From NCBI GenBank assembly GCA_905221605.1, contig CAJNDS010002705.1:26001-90000 (forward strand): a DNA stretch of 64,000 bases, in the 5' to 3' direction. Both the position numbers and the translations under genes were made by a program. How positions within the stretch are numbered: position 1 is the first letter of the stretch; each line of letters begins with the position of its first letter. Shown here in pieces: positions 35,610-44,854 of the stretch. A model generated the notes under the pieces. The model did not search any database, was not told where the DNA came from, and was given only the letters and a program-made list of their open reading frames with translations. Origin of the DNA: Symbiodinium natans. Its lineage: Eukaryota > Sar > Dinophyceae > Suessiales > Symbiodiniaceae.

Positions 35610-38600
35610 ACGATGCTGGCGAGAGGATACAATTCTTCGTGCAAGGAGACATCCCCTATGTCAGAGTGGGAAGCAAAGGAGCCAAAGCTCATGAGGAACC
35701 CGAAGCGATGGAAATGTTCCGCTTGGTGCAGAAGTACAAGGACAAGGTGGACGATGAAACCGACGACGAATCAACGTATGTTGCGGTACCAGGTCTTGAC
35801 GACATCGGCGAGGAGATCCCCGACGTAGCTTCCGAAGCTGACGAAGAAGAAGATGGCGAAGTGGTCGAAGGCGATGAAGCTCGTGAAGATGAACCACAAG
35901 CCGAACTTCCAGTTGAGGCTGAGGGCGACGCGCAGGAGATCGACGTGGAAGGTGACGAATCTGGTCCTGATAGGAGGGCGAAGGTCGGCACCTTGAAGGC
36001 CGAAGCGAACACCTTGGCTCACCTTTGTACCCATCGATTCCGGAATCCATATTGTGACGCGTGCGTGAGAGCAAAGATGAAGCATTTCAGAACCCAAAAG
36101 GGAGCATTCAAACGAGAAGTCAATGAGTGGGGTGACTTGGTGACGTTCGACTTTGTGGATATGGGAAAAGCCACGGATAAGGGGGTGGGTCTTGACGACG
36201 AGCTCCGTGAAATCCTGGTATTCCGCGACGTGGCCACGAAGGTGGTTGCAGCATATCCCACAATCTCCAGAGAAGAAGGAGAAGTTGTACGATGTATGAA
36301 GAGATTCATGGGAAAGAAGAAAGTGAGGCTGGCATATAGTGACTGCGCAGATGAGTTCATTGCGGCGATGAACAAGCTCAAAATTCCATTGGATCACTCA
36401 TTGCCAGGGCGTCCTATGAACAACTCTCTGGCGGAAAGGACCAATCAGTTCGTCATCACTGCTACAGCCACGTCGTTGCTGCATGCAGGGCTACCTGCGA
36501 ACTATTGGCCCTATGCCTTGAATTGCGTCACTCACAACCTCAACGCCGAGGACGTAGATGGTGAGTCGGCGTGGCAGAGGATGTCTGGGAAAGAATTCCC
36601 GGGAAAGTTGATTCCGTTTGGAGCAAAGGTTTACTTCAAACCGACCGAGACCCGCGAACCAACATATGGTGGAAAGTTTGACCCGAAGGGAATACCCGGC
36701 ATTTTCGCAGGGTATGTCCTTAATGCGGGGCAAACATGGTCACGAAAGTATCGGGTGTGGGACATGAAGGAGTTCGCGAATGCCAACTTTGCGCATGATG
36801 CGAAAGTGCCTCGCAAGCTTCAAATTCCCTACATCACCGAACGGGTCATCATGCCGGATGAAATTGCCTTTCCGCTCAAGCTCGAGTACGAGAGAATGAA
36901 CGGAACACTTGAAGGACTGAAAGAAGGGAAGGATCTCGGAGGAAAAGAAATCAAGGACAAGCCACCAGGAGAAGGTGACGACGACGATGATGACGACAAT
37001 GGCGATGATGGTGGTGACCTACCTGATCGCCAAGAACGCGTCAAAGCCATGGAGAAGGAAATGCTCGACTATGTCATGGAGAACGATGACATTGTGCCTG
37101 ATCTTTCAGAATTTCCAGATGATCAACCCGGTGAACCTCGCGACGGACCAGCATTGGAGTCTGAAGATGCCAAAGCCCTCAGATTGATTGGCGACTCCAT
37201 TCTCGACAGTGCAGGAAGTGTACCACAGAGCGAAGGAGTACCGGATGTTGCTTCGGATCCTCCGAGCAGCAAAAGGGAAACTAAGCGTGGTACTTCCCCC
37301 AAACCCGTTTCGGAACCTCCGGACGGCAAAGGGGAACCTGCATCGTCATCACGCGGTCCAACGGGGCGTGCTATTCCGGACATTGACGAGACCGACCCTG
37401 CGTTCATCATCGCAAAGCTCAAGGAAGCTGGACTCATCGGACCGGAACCCGAGTTCTGGAAATTCGGTACTCCCGGCGACGGTCGTGTCTACATCAATGA
37501 CGACGGCGAACCTTGCAAGATCGACAAGCGGGGGGCTCCGTTCAAGATTGGGAGTGATGGTAGACGATTGCTACCCTCCACACGTCCGAAGGGCAAGTTC
37601 ACTCCTGAAGAATGGCACAAGCTCGGAAGCGAAGGAAGGAAGCTCGAACTTAAGAAGATCAAGAAGGTCGAAGAGAAGGAGGCCAAGAAGGCTCGCAAGA
37701 AGGAGGCCAAGGAGAAGAAGAAAGGCAAAGAGCATAAGGACGCACTCGTCGCATCGTTGGAGGCGTTACTTCCCAAGGTCGTGCCTGCGGAGAAGATCGA
37801 TTTGGACTTCAGAGCGGGAACGACTACTGGATGGACATGGTGCGAGGAACAGGTGACGCAGATTGCCACAGAAATGTTTCTGGACGATGTGCTGCCTGCT
37901 CTTCCAAGTGAATTGGCAGAGTTCGGATTGAGAGCTCCTCGCATGCCATGTGTGTCATCAACCAAAGAGAAACACAGAGAGAAGCTTGCATGTGCAGCGC
38001 CGTGCTTCAACGCCATGGTTACACGTCCAGTCAACCGCAAGGACATGTACGAGAATCCCAAAGCCATGGAGGCGTTCATGAAAGAATGGAAAGGCTTGTG
38101 GGATCAGGAAGTCTTCGACTTTAGCCAAGTGCGGGAGTACGACGACGTGGTCAGAGAAGCGAAGAAGTCCAACGCGAAGGTGCACATGGCAAGAGTGCAT
38201 GGTCTCATCTATGAGAAGAACTATCAACTCAAAGAAGGGGACCCTGCAAGGAAGTTCAAAGGAAGAGGTGTGCTGCTTGGAGATCAAGTCAAAGATCAGA
38301 ATATGGAGGCGGCGCTGTTCCAGGACCTCGGAAACTCTCCGGCAACCTTTGATGCATCTCGTTGGGCCGACTTCTACGGGTGCCTACCCGGGAACGACGT
38401 TCAGATGGCGGATGCTATCCAGGCCTACATTCAGGCTAAGTTGACGGGGACTCCGTGCTGGGTTGAACTTCCAGACGAGGCTTGGCATCCTTCGGTGAAC
38501 CGAAGGAAATTTCGCAGACCAGTCTGCAGGCTCGTGAAAGCACTCTATGGGCATCCGGACGCTGGTACAATGTGGGAACAACATTGTCACACCGCAGTCC

Positions 38601-41600
38601 AGAAGATGGGTTTTGCACCAGTTGGTGGGGAATGGCCGTCTCTTTACTTCCATGCAGGAATGAAGCTCCTATTGGTCATCTATGTCGACGACCTGAAGCT
38701 CGCCGGTCCGGCGGAGAACCTCCCGAAGGGGTGGAACATGCTTCGCAAGGAACTTCGTCTTGAGGAGGAAACTCCGCTTGGTTTGTATTTGGGATGTCGA
38801 ATCTCAAAGGGAGAGGCTAAACTTCACGACAACACCAAGGTGCGAACTGTCACTTATGACATGGAAACCTATCTCGAAATGACAGTGCAAAAGTACTGTG
38901 AAACCACGGGATTTCCTGTGGACAAATTCAAGAAGGTACCATCTCCCAGTCCAGTTGAAGAAACCAAAAATCACCCGGCTAGGGCACCTTGTCATCCAGG
39001 TGCTGCAAGCCATCGGTGTCAATGGTGTGGACATACAATGCCTGTCGATAAGGGCGGACGGCTTCTACCTCCACCACCGGTTCCCAAGGGCCCACAGGAA
39101 ACGGAACTCGATGAGGCAGACAGGGGTACTCTTGCCCCGCATGCGGCGAGCATCCTCATGAAGTTGCTCTATGCTGCAAGAATTTGCAGGTTTGATTTGC
39201 TGCGAAGCATAAACAACCTTGCGCGACGCATTACAAAGTGGTCCAAGAAGGAGGATGCGGCTCTGCATCATTTGATGTGCTACGTCCATCAGTCCAAAGG
39301 TCATAAGATGATCGGATGGGTCGGCGATTCCATGGATGCTACTTCCATAGGGTTGTATGCGGATGCGGATTACGCTGGTTGTGGCGAGAGTTTGCGTTCT
39401 ACTTCGGGGGCTCACATGCAGATTCAGGGACCGCATACACGGTTCCCGTTGGCAGGTGTCAGTAAGCGACAGGGTTGCGCCAGCCACTCTACTCCCGAAG
39501 CGGAAATTGTGGCTGCGGACTATGCGATGTCGCGTATTGGCATTCCGGCCATCACATTGTGGCGTTTGATTGGGGGCAAAGATCCTAACTTCGTGTTCTA
39601 CGATGACAATCAAACCATGATCGGCGTGGTCCGCACAGGCAAGAACCCGACGATGCGCCATTTGGAACGCTCACACGGGATCTGCATTGCGTGGATGCAC
39701 GAGGTGTTCCAGGAGGGGTACGTGTCTCTGGCTTACGAGGTCACCGCCAAAATGGCGGCCGATATCCATACGAAGGCCTTTAAAGACCACGTCTCCTGGG
39801 CTCACGCGTGTCAGCTAATTAACATCATGCCTCCCACGATGCTTTCGAGTGTTGAGGTCATGGACATGATGAAGGCTACACACCAACAATCGGCTGATGA
39901 GAAAGGTCATCAGCACTACTCGTTTAAGAACGAGGTTCCCTGTTTTCCTTACACGCAAACACCTATCTTGCCTCAGGAGCTGTATAGGGCCGGTTTGTCC
40001 AGTAAGGAGGGTGTCCAGGAAACGGACAGTACTGATCCGATCTTGGTGGTGAAGTTCCCGCGCATGCTCCGCGGCGTCCCCAGTGCTTTGCGGCCGGGGA
40101 AGTATTTGCGGTCCACGTGGATCCTGCGTGAAGGGCAATGGCATCGTATCGAGGATGAGGTCCCTATCCCGTCGGAACCTCAGAAATTCGATCGGTATGT
40201 CGAGCGCGCTGTGTTTCAATATCACTTCCAACGGGGCTCGGCGGCGACGACGCGTGTGCACCGCGCCGCGTCGCCTGCCGTGTCTGCGTCCCCGCTGCCC
40301 GACTGTTCGCGCTGTCGCGTTCGCGATTCGCCCGCGCTCTGTAGGCAAGTGTGCGACTTGGTGGTCCGCGCCGCCCATGGGGGGTATGGGGGTGTTTTTC
40401 GCGCTGGGTCTGAAGGCATGGGGGGTGATATCAACGAAATTCCTGCGCTCGAATCTACCGTCGTCGCTGTTGCGCGCGCCGCAAAAGAAGCAGATTTTCC
40501 TCAATCTGCATTCGTGCCCGAATTCATCGAGGTGAATCGTGCTGGGACTGGCAATCATGAAGTCGTTTTCCAAGACAAGCACGGGAAAGAGATGTTTAAG
40601 GCACGGAGTGACTCGCTCAGCGGGGCTATAGGGTTTTCCATGACGATCAAAGCTTCGGATGTCGAAAACAGTAGCCCTCGCGTGTGGTTGCTCGTAGGTC
40701 TGGAAGAGGATAACTGGTGGCAAACGTATGCACCGCCGGACGTCAACATCGTCTGCGTACCGGAAGCGGATGCACGCGGCGCCTACCAGTACTGCAAAGA
40801 CATCATTAAATGGTCGTTCAAGGATCTTCGGAACGTTCTGTTCATAGGAGCAGGGGCGCTGAATCGAGCTTCATGGCTTGATGTCGATCCTAGAGAACGC
40901 TTGTATGAGGACCGAGACGTCGTTGACTACCCCTGGGGGGAGGTCATTGATTTAGTCTTTGACGCCCGGAAGAAAGGGGCGACTACTATCGTCGAGGTTC
41001 CTGACAAGCCGAAGTTTCGGAAGTCGGCACAGTACAAAAACATAGTTGATTGCATGAAGTGGGAGAGATTCACAATTGCTGATTGCTGCCACGGTCGGAG
41101 GATCTGCGTTCCACAGGGAAGCGGGGCCCCGAACATCATGTATGTCAACGGAGCTACTGAGTTTCTCATTCATGGACTCAAAGCCCCTGAAAACATGAAG
41201 GGTGTGTGCGGCATGCAACATCATCATGCATCACGTGAAGCAGTCGAGACTCACGGGGATGGGTGTGGAAAGAGAACCAGTAAAGTGTCACGTCTCTTGT
41301 TGAAAATGCTCTCTGAACGGGACGCCAAGGTTGGGGACCCCAAGGCCTGCAGTTCTGTTGAGAAGTTACCGTCGGGTAAGGACAGGATGATCATTGAGTT
41401 CTGTTGCTCTAAGGACAGTAGCTTGGGTAAATCCTCGAGTGCTACAAGGGGAGCTCACGTCATGCGCGTGCATGAAGCTCTCCAAGCCCAAACCAAGGCA
41501 TGTGAAAGCAACATCCTCAAGGAGGCGGAACGATTCCGAAAATCCAATCCCAAATGTCCGATTCTTGTGTTTGCTTCTCTTCCGTGCACTGGGGGGTCCA

Positions 41601-44600
41601 ACTGGATCAAGGTGAACGAAATGGGGGGTGAAACTGAAAAGGGAAAGGAACATCGGAAGAAATTTAGGGACTTACTGAAAGCTCTCAAACGCCTTTTGCG
41701 AAAGCTGGCGGTATTTTCCCCCAAAATCGCTTTTGAGTTGCCGAAAACCTGTTTGTATTGGAGTTGGCCCGAAGTTCAAGCCCTAATAAAGCAGCATTCA
41801 TTGCGTGTTGCACGAATGGACGGTTGCATGATGGGTGTTGTTGACAAAGACGGCATTCCTTTACTCAAAGCTTGGTGTATCGCCACGAATGTGTCAACCA
41901 TGTTGAACCTCAAAGGGGTCACGTGTGACAACACACATGAACATGGCACACCAAGAGGTCAGGCACTCAAGGAGGCAGGAAACTACACACCACATATGGC
42001 AAAGTTGTTGCACAACGCATGGCGTGATGAAGCTCGTAACGTCCGCAGGGGCTCTGCTCAGAGTGTTCATGTGGCAGCTTCATGTGTGCTTGTTCATGTC
42101 AGTTTGCGTTGCAGTAACAATCAGGTGCAACACGAGTTCCAAGGTACTTGCATAATTGTTTGTCCTACACCAGGAATAGGGTTCGGATCCTCCGACCCTA
42201 ATCCAAAGTGCAGTGAGGGGTTCGGCTCCGCCGGCTCGGATCTGCATCTGGGGAAGGGACTCGGCTCCGCCGGTCCTAGAACCAGCATGGACGGACAACA
42301 GCAGAGGCCCATTCCTCCGCATGTTCCATGGTCGCGACCTCAAGACCTCTTCTCCCTGCCGTACCAGAGATCGGGCATCAACATCCCCGTTGGCAATGGG
42401 ATGACTGCTTTGCGCACGACATGTCATGCGCTGCGATCATTGAGAGGGCAACCTCTTCCTGGACGATTGGAGCAAGGCATGGTCGCCACGAATGCGAACA
42501 TTGCTGCGTGGGTGGAATTTGGAGTGCCAGCTATCCTTTTGGCGGCAGTTGCGGCACCATCCAGCCCATATGGTTTTCCTGAGGTCAGAGTTCGGGAGCT
42601 GTTTCGAGGTGTGGTGGAAAGCCTGTTGCCAGCAAGGAGTGCGGAGAGCTACAAGACAGTCCTTAGCCATGTCACAACGTTTATCAAGGTCGTCAAGACT
42701 GCGATAAGCACTGATTCGACTCGACAAGTGTTGCAGGAGCTTCTGGACCACGTCATTGAGATTGACCTCTTCAAGAACATTGACATGTTCGTTGACGTTT
42801 TGGTTCAGGACGCTGATCAAGGACGTTTGGATCCCCAATATCCATGTTTGACGGTGGTGACTATGGACGGATATCTTGATCCGAATGTCATTTGCAGAAC
42901 AGTCGTTACCAAGAGTCCGTGGATCTATGTGACCAGGTACAACGACTGGATGCGGCTTAATTCCTACTTTCGCGAGAACCTCCCCAACCGTCGTGAAGGG
43001 CTACCATGCATGCTCCTCACCCAGGACTTCTGGGATTTGCTGGATCTGATATGGTCAATGGCGAAGCAAGTGGGTTACTGCTTGAGAAGCCACAATCAGG
43101 TCGCCGAGCACACGCAGATGAATGTGTGGGATCTGATCGAGATCGTGGTCGACCCCCCGGAGAACGTGTCCGCGGCGGTCGCTCATGCAGTCAACAGCCT
43201 CCAAGGGTTGTCGGTCGCCATGCATACAGCCCACGAATACCTCAACGACAGTCGGACGGTGTGGCCATCGGAACCATCGAGAACGACCGGAGCCGAGCTC
43301 AGGGAGTCGTTGGTGAATGCGACAACTGTCGTCATGGCCCCGCCACCAACCGGTCTCGGGTTACCAGCTTCCTTTTCACACAGCTCGTGGAACCAGCTGG
43401 CTGCCGAGCAGAACGTCTTGAGGGCGGTCCACGACATGTACAGGACTCACAGGTCTTGGATGTCCGAGATCACGAACCTGCGAGCCGAGTGTTACTCCGA
43501 AGGACGTGAACAGCCGCCGTACCTGAAGCCCGATCCAACAGGCACGGTGTTTCCTCCGGCATTGAATTCGCACCCGCCTTGGGTGAATGTTCAACGTCAA
43601 CATCCCGCAGGGCCTGCATCCCCATCCGTTCCGGAAGGGCCGGCTCCTTTCGTGGAAGAGGATCATCCTGCCAACAGATCGACGTCTACGCCATCACCAA
43701 GACAGGCAACGGGCGCATCCTTTGCCGAAGCAAGAGGTGAATCCGCCAAGAGGCAGCGGGGACCGGAGGATGTCCGCTCCGCGGCATCCCAACCGGGAAC
43801 CGCGGCCAGCTCTTCCGATCCTCGGGGAGCTGAGCCAACTGCCCAACCAGAAGGTGAACCCGATGAAGTTCGCTGGTACCTGGATCCTACTCCCGATGGG
43901 TACATGGAGAAGTTCGTCAAGTTCCAATCCAGACATCGCGTGCAGCTGGGTACAACCATCATCGTTCACAAAGATGATCCTACAGATGTCCTGCCCGCAC
44001 GTGATCAGACACCCAAGATCAACGGGAAATTTGGAACCAGCAGTGAGCAAGTTTACCTTCGGCGCGTCACCACACACCTTGCCAAGCTCTACGGGATGAG
44101 CCAGTCGAATCGCGCAGGTGCGTTTCACATGGCAACATTCATGAAGAAAGGGGATGTGGAGTGGCTACGACTTTACAAGGTGCTGTACGAGAAGGTTTTC
44201 TTGTGCACAATTCGTCAGCTACCAACTCATGGCACAATGTTTGCGGCGGTCATGCAATCCACGGCTACGGGAGAGCTGGGAATTTTCCACTTCAACAGCA
44301 GCCCGGAGCAGCGAGCCTTGTTGACGGCTGGACTGAGAAAGTTCAGCGCTTCCATTCGTCAGGCAAGTACCCCCGATGTCACAGCGGTGCGATCCAGCAA
44401 AACGATCATCCTGGCGGACTTCGAGGTGTGGACGAAAACCAAGAACCGCTTGACCTACACGATGGCCAGCAAGCTCCAAGAAAAGGGATGGTATGATGCC
44501 CATTCGTATTGCCAGACAGTTGATGAAAGCCTCGATCCACTCCTACCTGAAGGATTCCAAGTCGTTGCCACCAAGGCCAGAGATGCAGTCCGAGAGTGGA

Positions 44601-44854
44601 GAGGTCCCGGGCAGAGCATCGACGTCGCCGCGCACGTCTACTTGTCGTTCAGAGCCATCAATGATCTCCTGGTTTGGGAACATGGCAATGCGACTCCCGA
44701 GAACATGCGAAAGTGGTTCGTCGATCCAATCATGGACTTGTCAGACCTTCTGCAACGTGCCGTGATTGTGACCCTCAACGACGATCCCCGTTTCATCGGG
44801 AAGGACGTTGGTGCAGCGATGCCATGGGCTGCCATTGATTGGATCGCAGTGTGA
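35411..44854 (+). CDS. Copia integrase-RT-RNase H polyprotein with extra C-terminal domains
   Basis: Open frame of 3,147 codons without an ATG start (TTG), overlapping the gag-pro ORF by 199 nt in the -1 frame. In order: HHCC zinc-binding pre-integrase (about 202-218); integrase core with D near 245, D near 310 and E near 341; a disordered acidic linker; RVT_2-type reverse transcriptase with IYVDD near 1090; copia RNase H (YADADYAG near 1315, PEAE, H-x-IHTKAF); then about 1,650 residues not found in ordinary copia. These include a methyltransferase-like region (IIEFCCSKDSSLG near 1992, LPCTGG near 2057, FELPKTC), a linker with 13-residue GFGSAG repeats, and a C-terminal protein of unknown fold. 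Integrase and RT drive replication and insertion. The C-terminal part may be a separate protein starting at the ATG at 42286, or may be released by proteolysis. Confidence 0.9.
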   Translation: MRIYIVPDGEWCHYDQPDGGVLDEILQGAHQSTCIGEYTSVLSVGKRCMLHGYSFVWPAGRPPFMVNDAGERIQFFVQGDIPYVRVGSKGAKAHEEPEAMEMFRLVQKYKDKVDDETDDESTYVAVPGLDDIGEEIPDVASEADEEEDGEVVEGDEAREDEPQAELPVEAEGDAQEIDVEGDESGPDRRAKVGTLKAEANTLAHLCTHRFRNPYCDACVRAKMKHFRTQKGAFKREVNEWGDLVTFDFVDMGKATDKGVGLDDELREILVFRDVATKVVAAYPTISREEGEVVRCMKRFMGKKKVRLAYSDCADEFIAAMNKLKIPLDHSLPGRPMNNSLAERTNQFVITATATSLLHAGLPANYWPYALNCVTHNLNAEDVDGESAWQRMSGKEFPGKLIPFGAKVYFKPTETREPTYGGKFDPKGIPGIFAGYVLNAGQTWSRKYRVWDMKEFANANFAHDAKVPRKLQIPYITERVIMPDEIAFPLKLEYERMNGTLEGLKEGKDLGGKEIKDKPPGEGDDDDDDDNGDDGGDLPDRQERVKAMEKEMLDYVMENDDIVPDLSEFPDDQPGEPRDGPALESEDAKALRLIGDSILDSAGSVPQSEGVPDVASDPPSSKRETKRGTSPKPVSEPPDGKGEPASSSRGPTGRAIPDIDETDPAFIIAKLKEAGLIGPEPEFWKFGTPGDGRVYINDDGEPCKIDKRGAPFKIGSDGRRLLPSTRPKGKFTPEEWHKLGSEGRKLELKKIKKVEEKEAKKARKKEAKEKKKGKEHKDALVASLEALLPKVVPAEKIDLDFRAGTTTGWTWCEEQVTQIATEMFLDDVLPALPSELAEFGLRAPRMPCVSSTKEKHREKLACAAPCFNAMVTRPVNRKDMYENPKAMEAFMKEWKGLWDQEVFDFSQVREYDDVVREAKKSNAKVHMARVHGLIYEKNYQLKEGDPARKFKGRGVLLGDQVKDQNMEAALFQDLGNSPATFDASRWADFYGCLPGNDVQMADAIQAYIQAKLTGTPCWVELPDEAWHPSVNRRKFRRPVCRLVKALYGHPDAGTMWEQHCHTAVQKMGFAPVGGEWPSLYFHAGMKLLLVIYVDDLKLAGPAENLPKGWNMLRKELRLEEETPLGLYLGCRISKGEAKLHDNTKVRTVTYDMETYLEMTVQKYCETTGFPVDKFKKVPSPSPVEETKNHPARAPCHPGAASHRCQWCGHTMPVDKGGRLLPPPPVPKGPQETELDEADRGTLAPHAASILMKLLYAARICRFDLLRSINNLARRITKWSKKEDAALHHLMCYVHQSKGHKMIGWVGDSMDATSIGLYADADYAGCGESLRSTSGAHMQIQGPHTRFPLAGVSKRQGCASHSTPEAEIVAADYAMSRIGIPAITLWRLIGGKDPNFVFYDDNQTMIGVVRTGKNPTMRHLERSHGICIAWMHEVFQEGYVSLAYEVTAKMAADIHTKAFKDHVSWAHACQLINIMPPTMLSSVEVMDMMKATHQQSADEKGHQHYSFKNEVPCFPYTQTPILPQELYRAGLSSKEGVQETDSTDPILVVKFPRMLRGVPSALRPGKYLRSTWILREGQWHRIEDEVPIPSEPQKFDRYVERAVFQYHFQRGSAATTRVHRAASPAVSASPLPDCSRCRVRDSPALCRQVCDLVVRAAHGGYGGVFRAGSEGMGGDINEIPALESTVVAVARAAKEADFPQSAFVPEFIEVNRAGTGNHEVVFQDKHGKEMFKARSDSLSGAIGFSMTIKASDVENSSPRVWLLVGLEEDNWWQTYAPPDVNIVCVPEADARGAYQYCKDIIKWSFKDLRNVLFIGAGALNRASWLDVDPRERLYEDRDVVDYPWGEVIDLVFDARKKGATTIVEVPDKPKFRKSAQYKNIVDCMKWERFTIADCCHGRRICVPQGSGAPNIMYVNGATEFLIHGLKAPENMKGVCGMQHHHASREAVETHGDGCGKRTSKVSRLLLKMLSERDAKVGDPKACSSVEKLPSGKDRMIIEFCCSKDSSLGKSSSATRGAHVMRVHEALQAQTKACESNILKEAERFRKSNPKCPILVFASLPCTGGSNWIKVNEMGGETEKGKEHRKKFRDLLKALKRLLRKLAVFSPKIAFELPKTCLYWSWPEVQALIKQHSLRVARMDGCMMGVVDKDGIPLLKAWCIATNVSTMLNLKGVTCDNTHEHGTPRGQALKEAGNYTPHMAKLLHNAWRDEARNVRRGSAQSVHVAASCVLVHVSLRCSNNQVQHEFQGTCIIVCPTPGIGFGSSDPNPKCSEGFGSAGSDLHLGKGLGSAGPRTSMDGQQQRPIPPHVPWSRPQDLFSLPYQRSGINIPVGNGMTALRTTCHALRSLRGQPLPGRLEQGMVATNANIAAWVEFGVPAILLAAVAAPSSPYGFPEVRVRELFRGVVESLLPARSAESYKTVLSHVTTFIKVVKTAISTDSTRQVLQELLDHVIEIDLFKNIDMFVDVLVQDADQGRLDPQYPCLTVVTMDGYLDPNVICRTVVTKSPWIYVTRYNDWMRLNSYFRENLPNRREGLPCMLLTQDFWDLLDLIWSMAKQVGYCLRSHNQVAEHTQMNVWDLIEIVVDPPENVSAAVAHAVNSLQGLSVAMHTAHEYLNDSRTVWPSEPSRTTGAELRESLVNATTVVMAPPPTGLGLPASFSHSSWNQLAAEQNVLRAVHDMYRTHRSWMSEITNLRAECYSEGREQPPYLKPDPTGTVFPPALNSHPPWVNVQRQHPAGPASPSVPEGPAPFVEEDHPANRSTSTPSPRQATGASFAEARGESAKRQRGPEDVRSAASQPGTAASSSDPRGAEPTAQPEGEPDEVRWYLDPTPDGYMEKFVKFQSRHRVQLGTTIIVHKDDPTDVLPARDQTPKINGKFGTSSEQVYLRRVTTHLAKLYGMSQSNRAGAFHMATFMKKGDVEWLRLYKVLYEKVFLCTIRQLPTHGTMFAAVMQSTATGELGIFHFNSSPEQRALLTAGLRKFSASIRQASTPDVTAVRSSKTIILADFEVWTKTKNRLTYTMASKLQEKGWYDAHSYCQTVDESLDPLLPEGFQVVATKARDAVREWRGPGQSIDVAAHVYLSFRAINDLLVWEHGNATPENMRKWFVDPIMDLSDLLQRAVIVTLNDDPRFIGKDVGAAMPWAAIDWIAV
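35505..35535 (+). other. -1 frame junction between gag-pro and pol
   Basis: Protein-like sequence leaves the gag-pro frame just after an HVLENT segment and resumes in the -1 frame with SVLSVGKRC. I see no X-XXY-YYZ slippery heptamer here. A single-base deletion, an assembly error or atypical frameshifting are all possible. Confidence 0.6.
37254..37321 (+). repeat. Covarying micro-hairpins, pol linker pair
   Basis: CGGATCCTCCG (37254) and CGGAACCTCCG (37311), 57 nt apart, in the acidic linker between integrase and RT. Confidence 0.75.
41380..41780 (+). other. Methyltransferase-like region within the pol ORF
   Basis: A beta-strand followed by an acidic/Cys motif (MIIEFCCSKDSSLG), a second strand ending in FASLPCTGGSNW, and then FELPKTCLYW. 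The PC dipeptide after a hydrophobic strand and the later ELP resemble motifs IV (PC) and VI (ENV) of cytosine-5 DNA methyltransferases, and motif I would be the EFCCS strand. Retroelement-borne DNA methyltransferases are known in dinoflagellates, but this match is loose and the usual FxGxG is absent. Confidence 0.4.
42184..42272 (+). repeat. 39-bp tandem unit with three covarying micro-hairpins
   Basis: CGGATCCTCCG (42184), CGGCTCCGCCG (42223) and CGGCTCCGCCG (42262) at exact 39-nt spacing, in the stretch between the methyltransferase-like region and an ATG at 42286. Only the hairpin cores are strongly conserved between units. Confidence 0.85.
42286..44854 (+). CDS. Possible separate protein at the end of the pol ORF
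   Basis: From ATG 42286 the frame gives about 855 residues, in the same frame as pol. It has helical segments (VRELFRGVVESLLPARSAES), a Pro/Ser/Glu disordered stretch (about 43500-43870) and a mixed C-terminal domain. No family recognised. The hairpin-bearing spacer before it suggests an internal start or a cleavage site, but continuity with pol is equally compatible. Confidence 0.4.
43774..43825 (+). repeat. Micro-hairpins of inverse type
   Basis: CCGCTCCGCGG (43774) and CCGATCCTCGG (43815) have the same three-base TCC loop and covarying inner pair but swapped outer stems. A third copy, CCGCTCCGCGG, is at 48796. Confidence 0.55.

Noticed and set aside
40780-41100. SGNH-hydrolase-like domain in the copia pol extension
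   Set aside because: A hydrophobic strand NVLFIGAGALN and later segments gave a faint resemblance, but the Ser-Gly-Asn-His set is not present.
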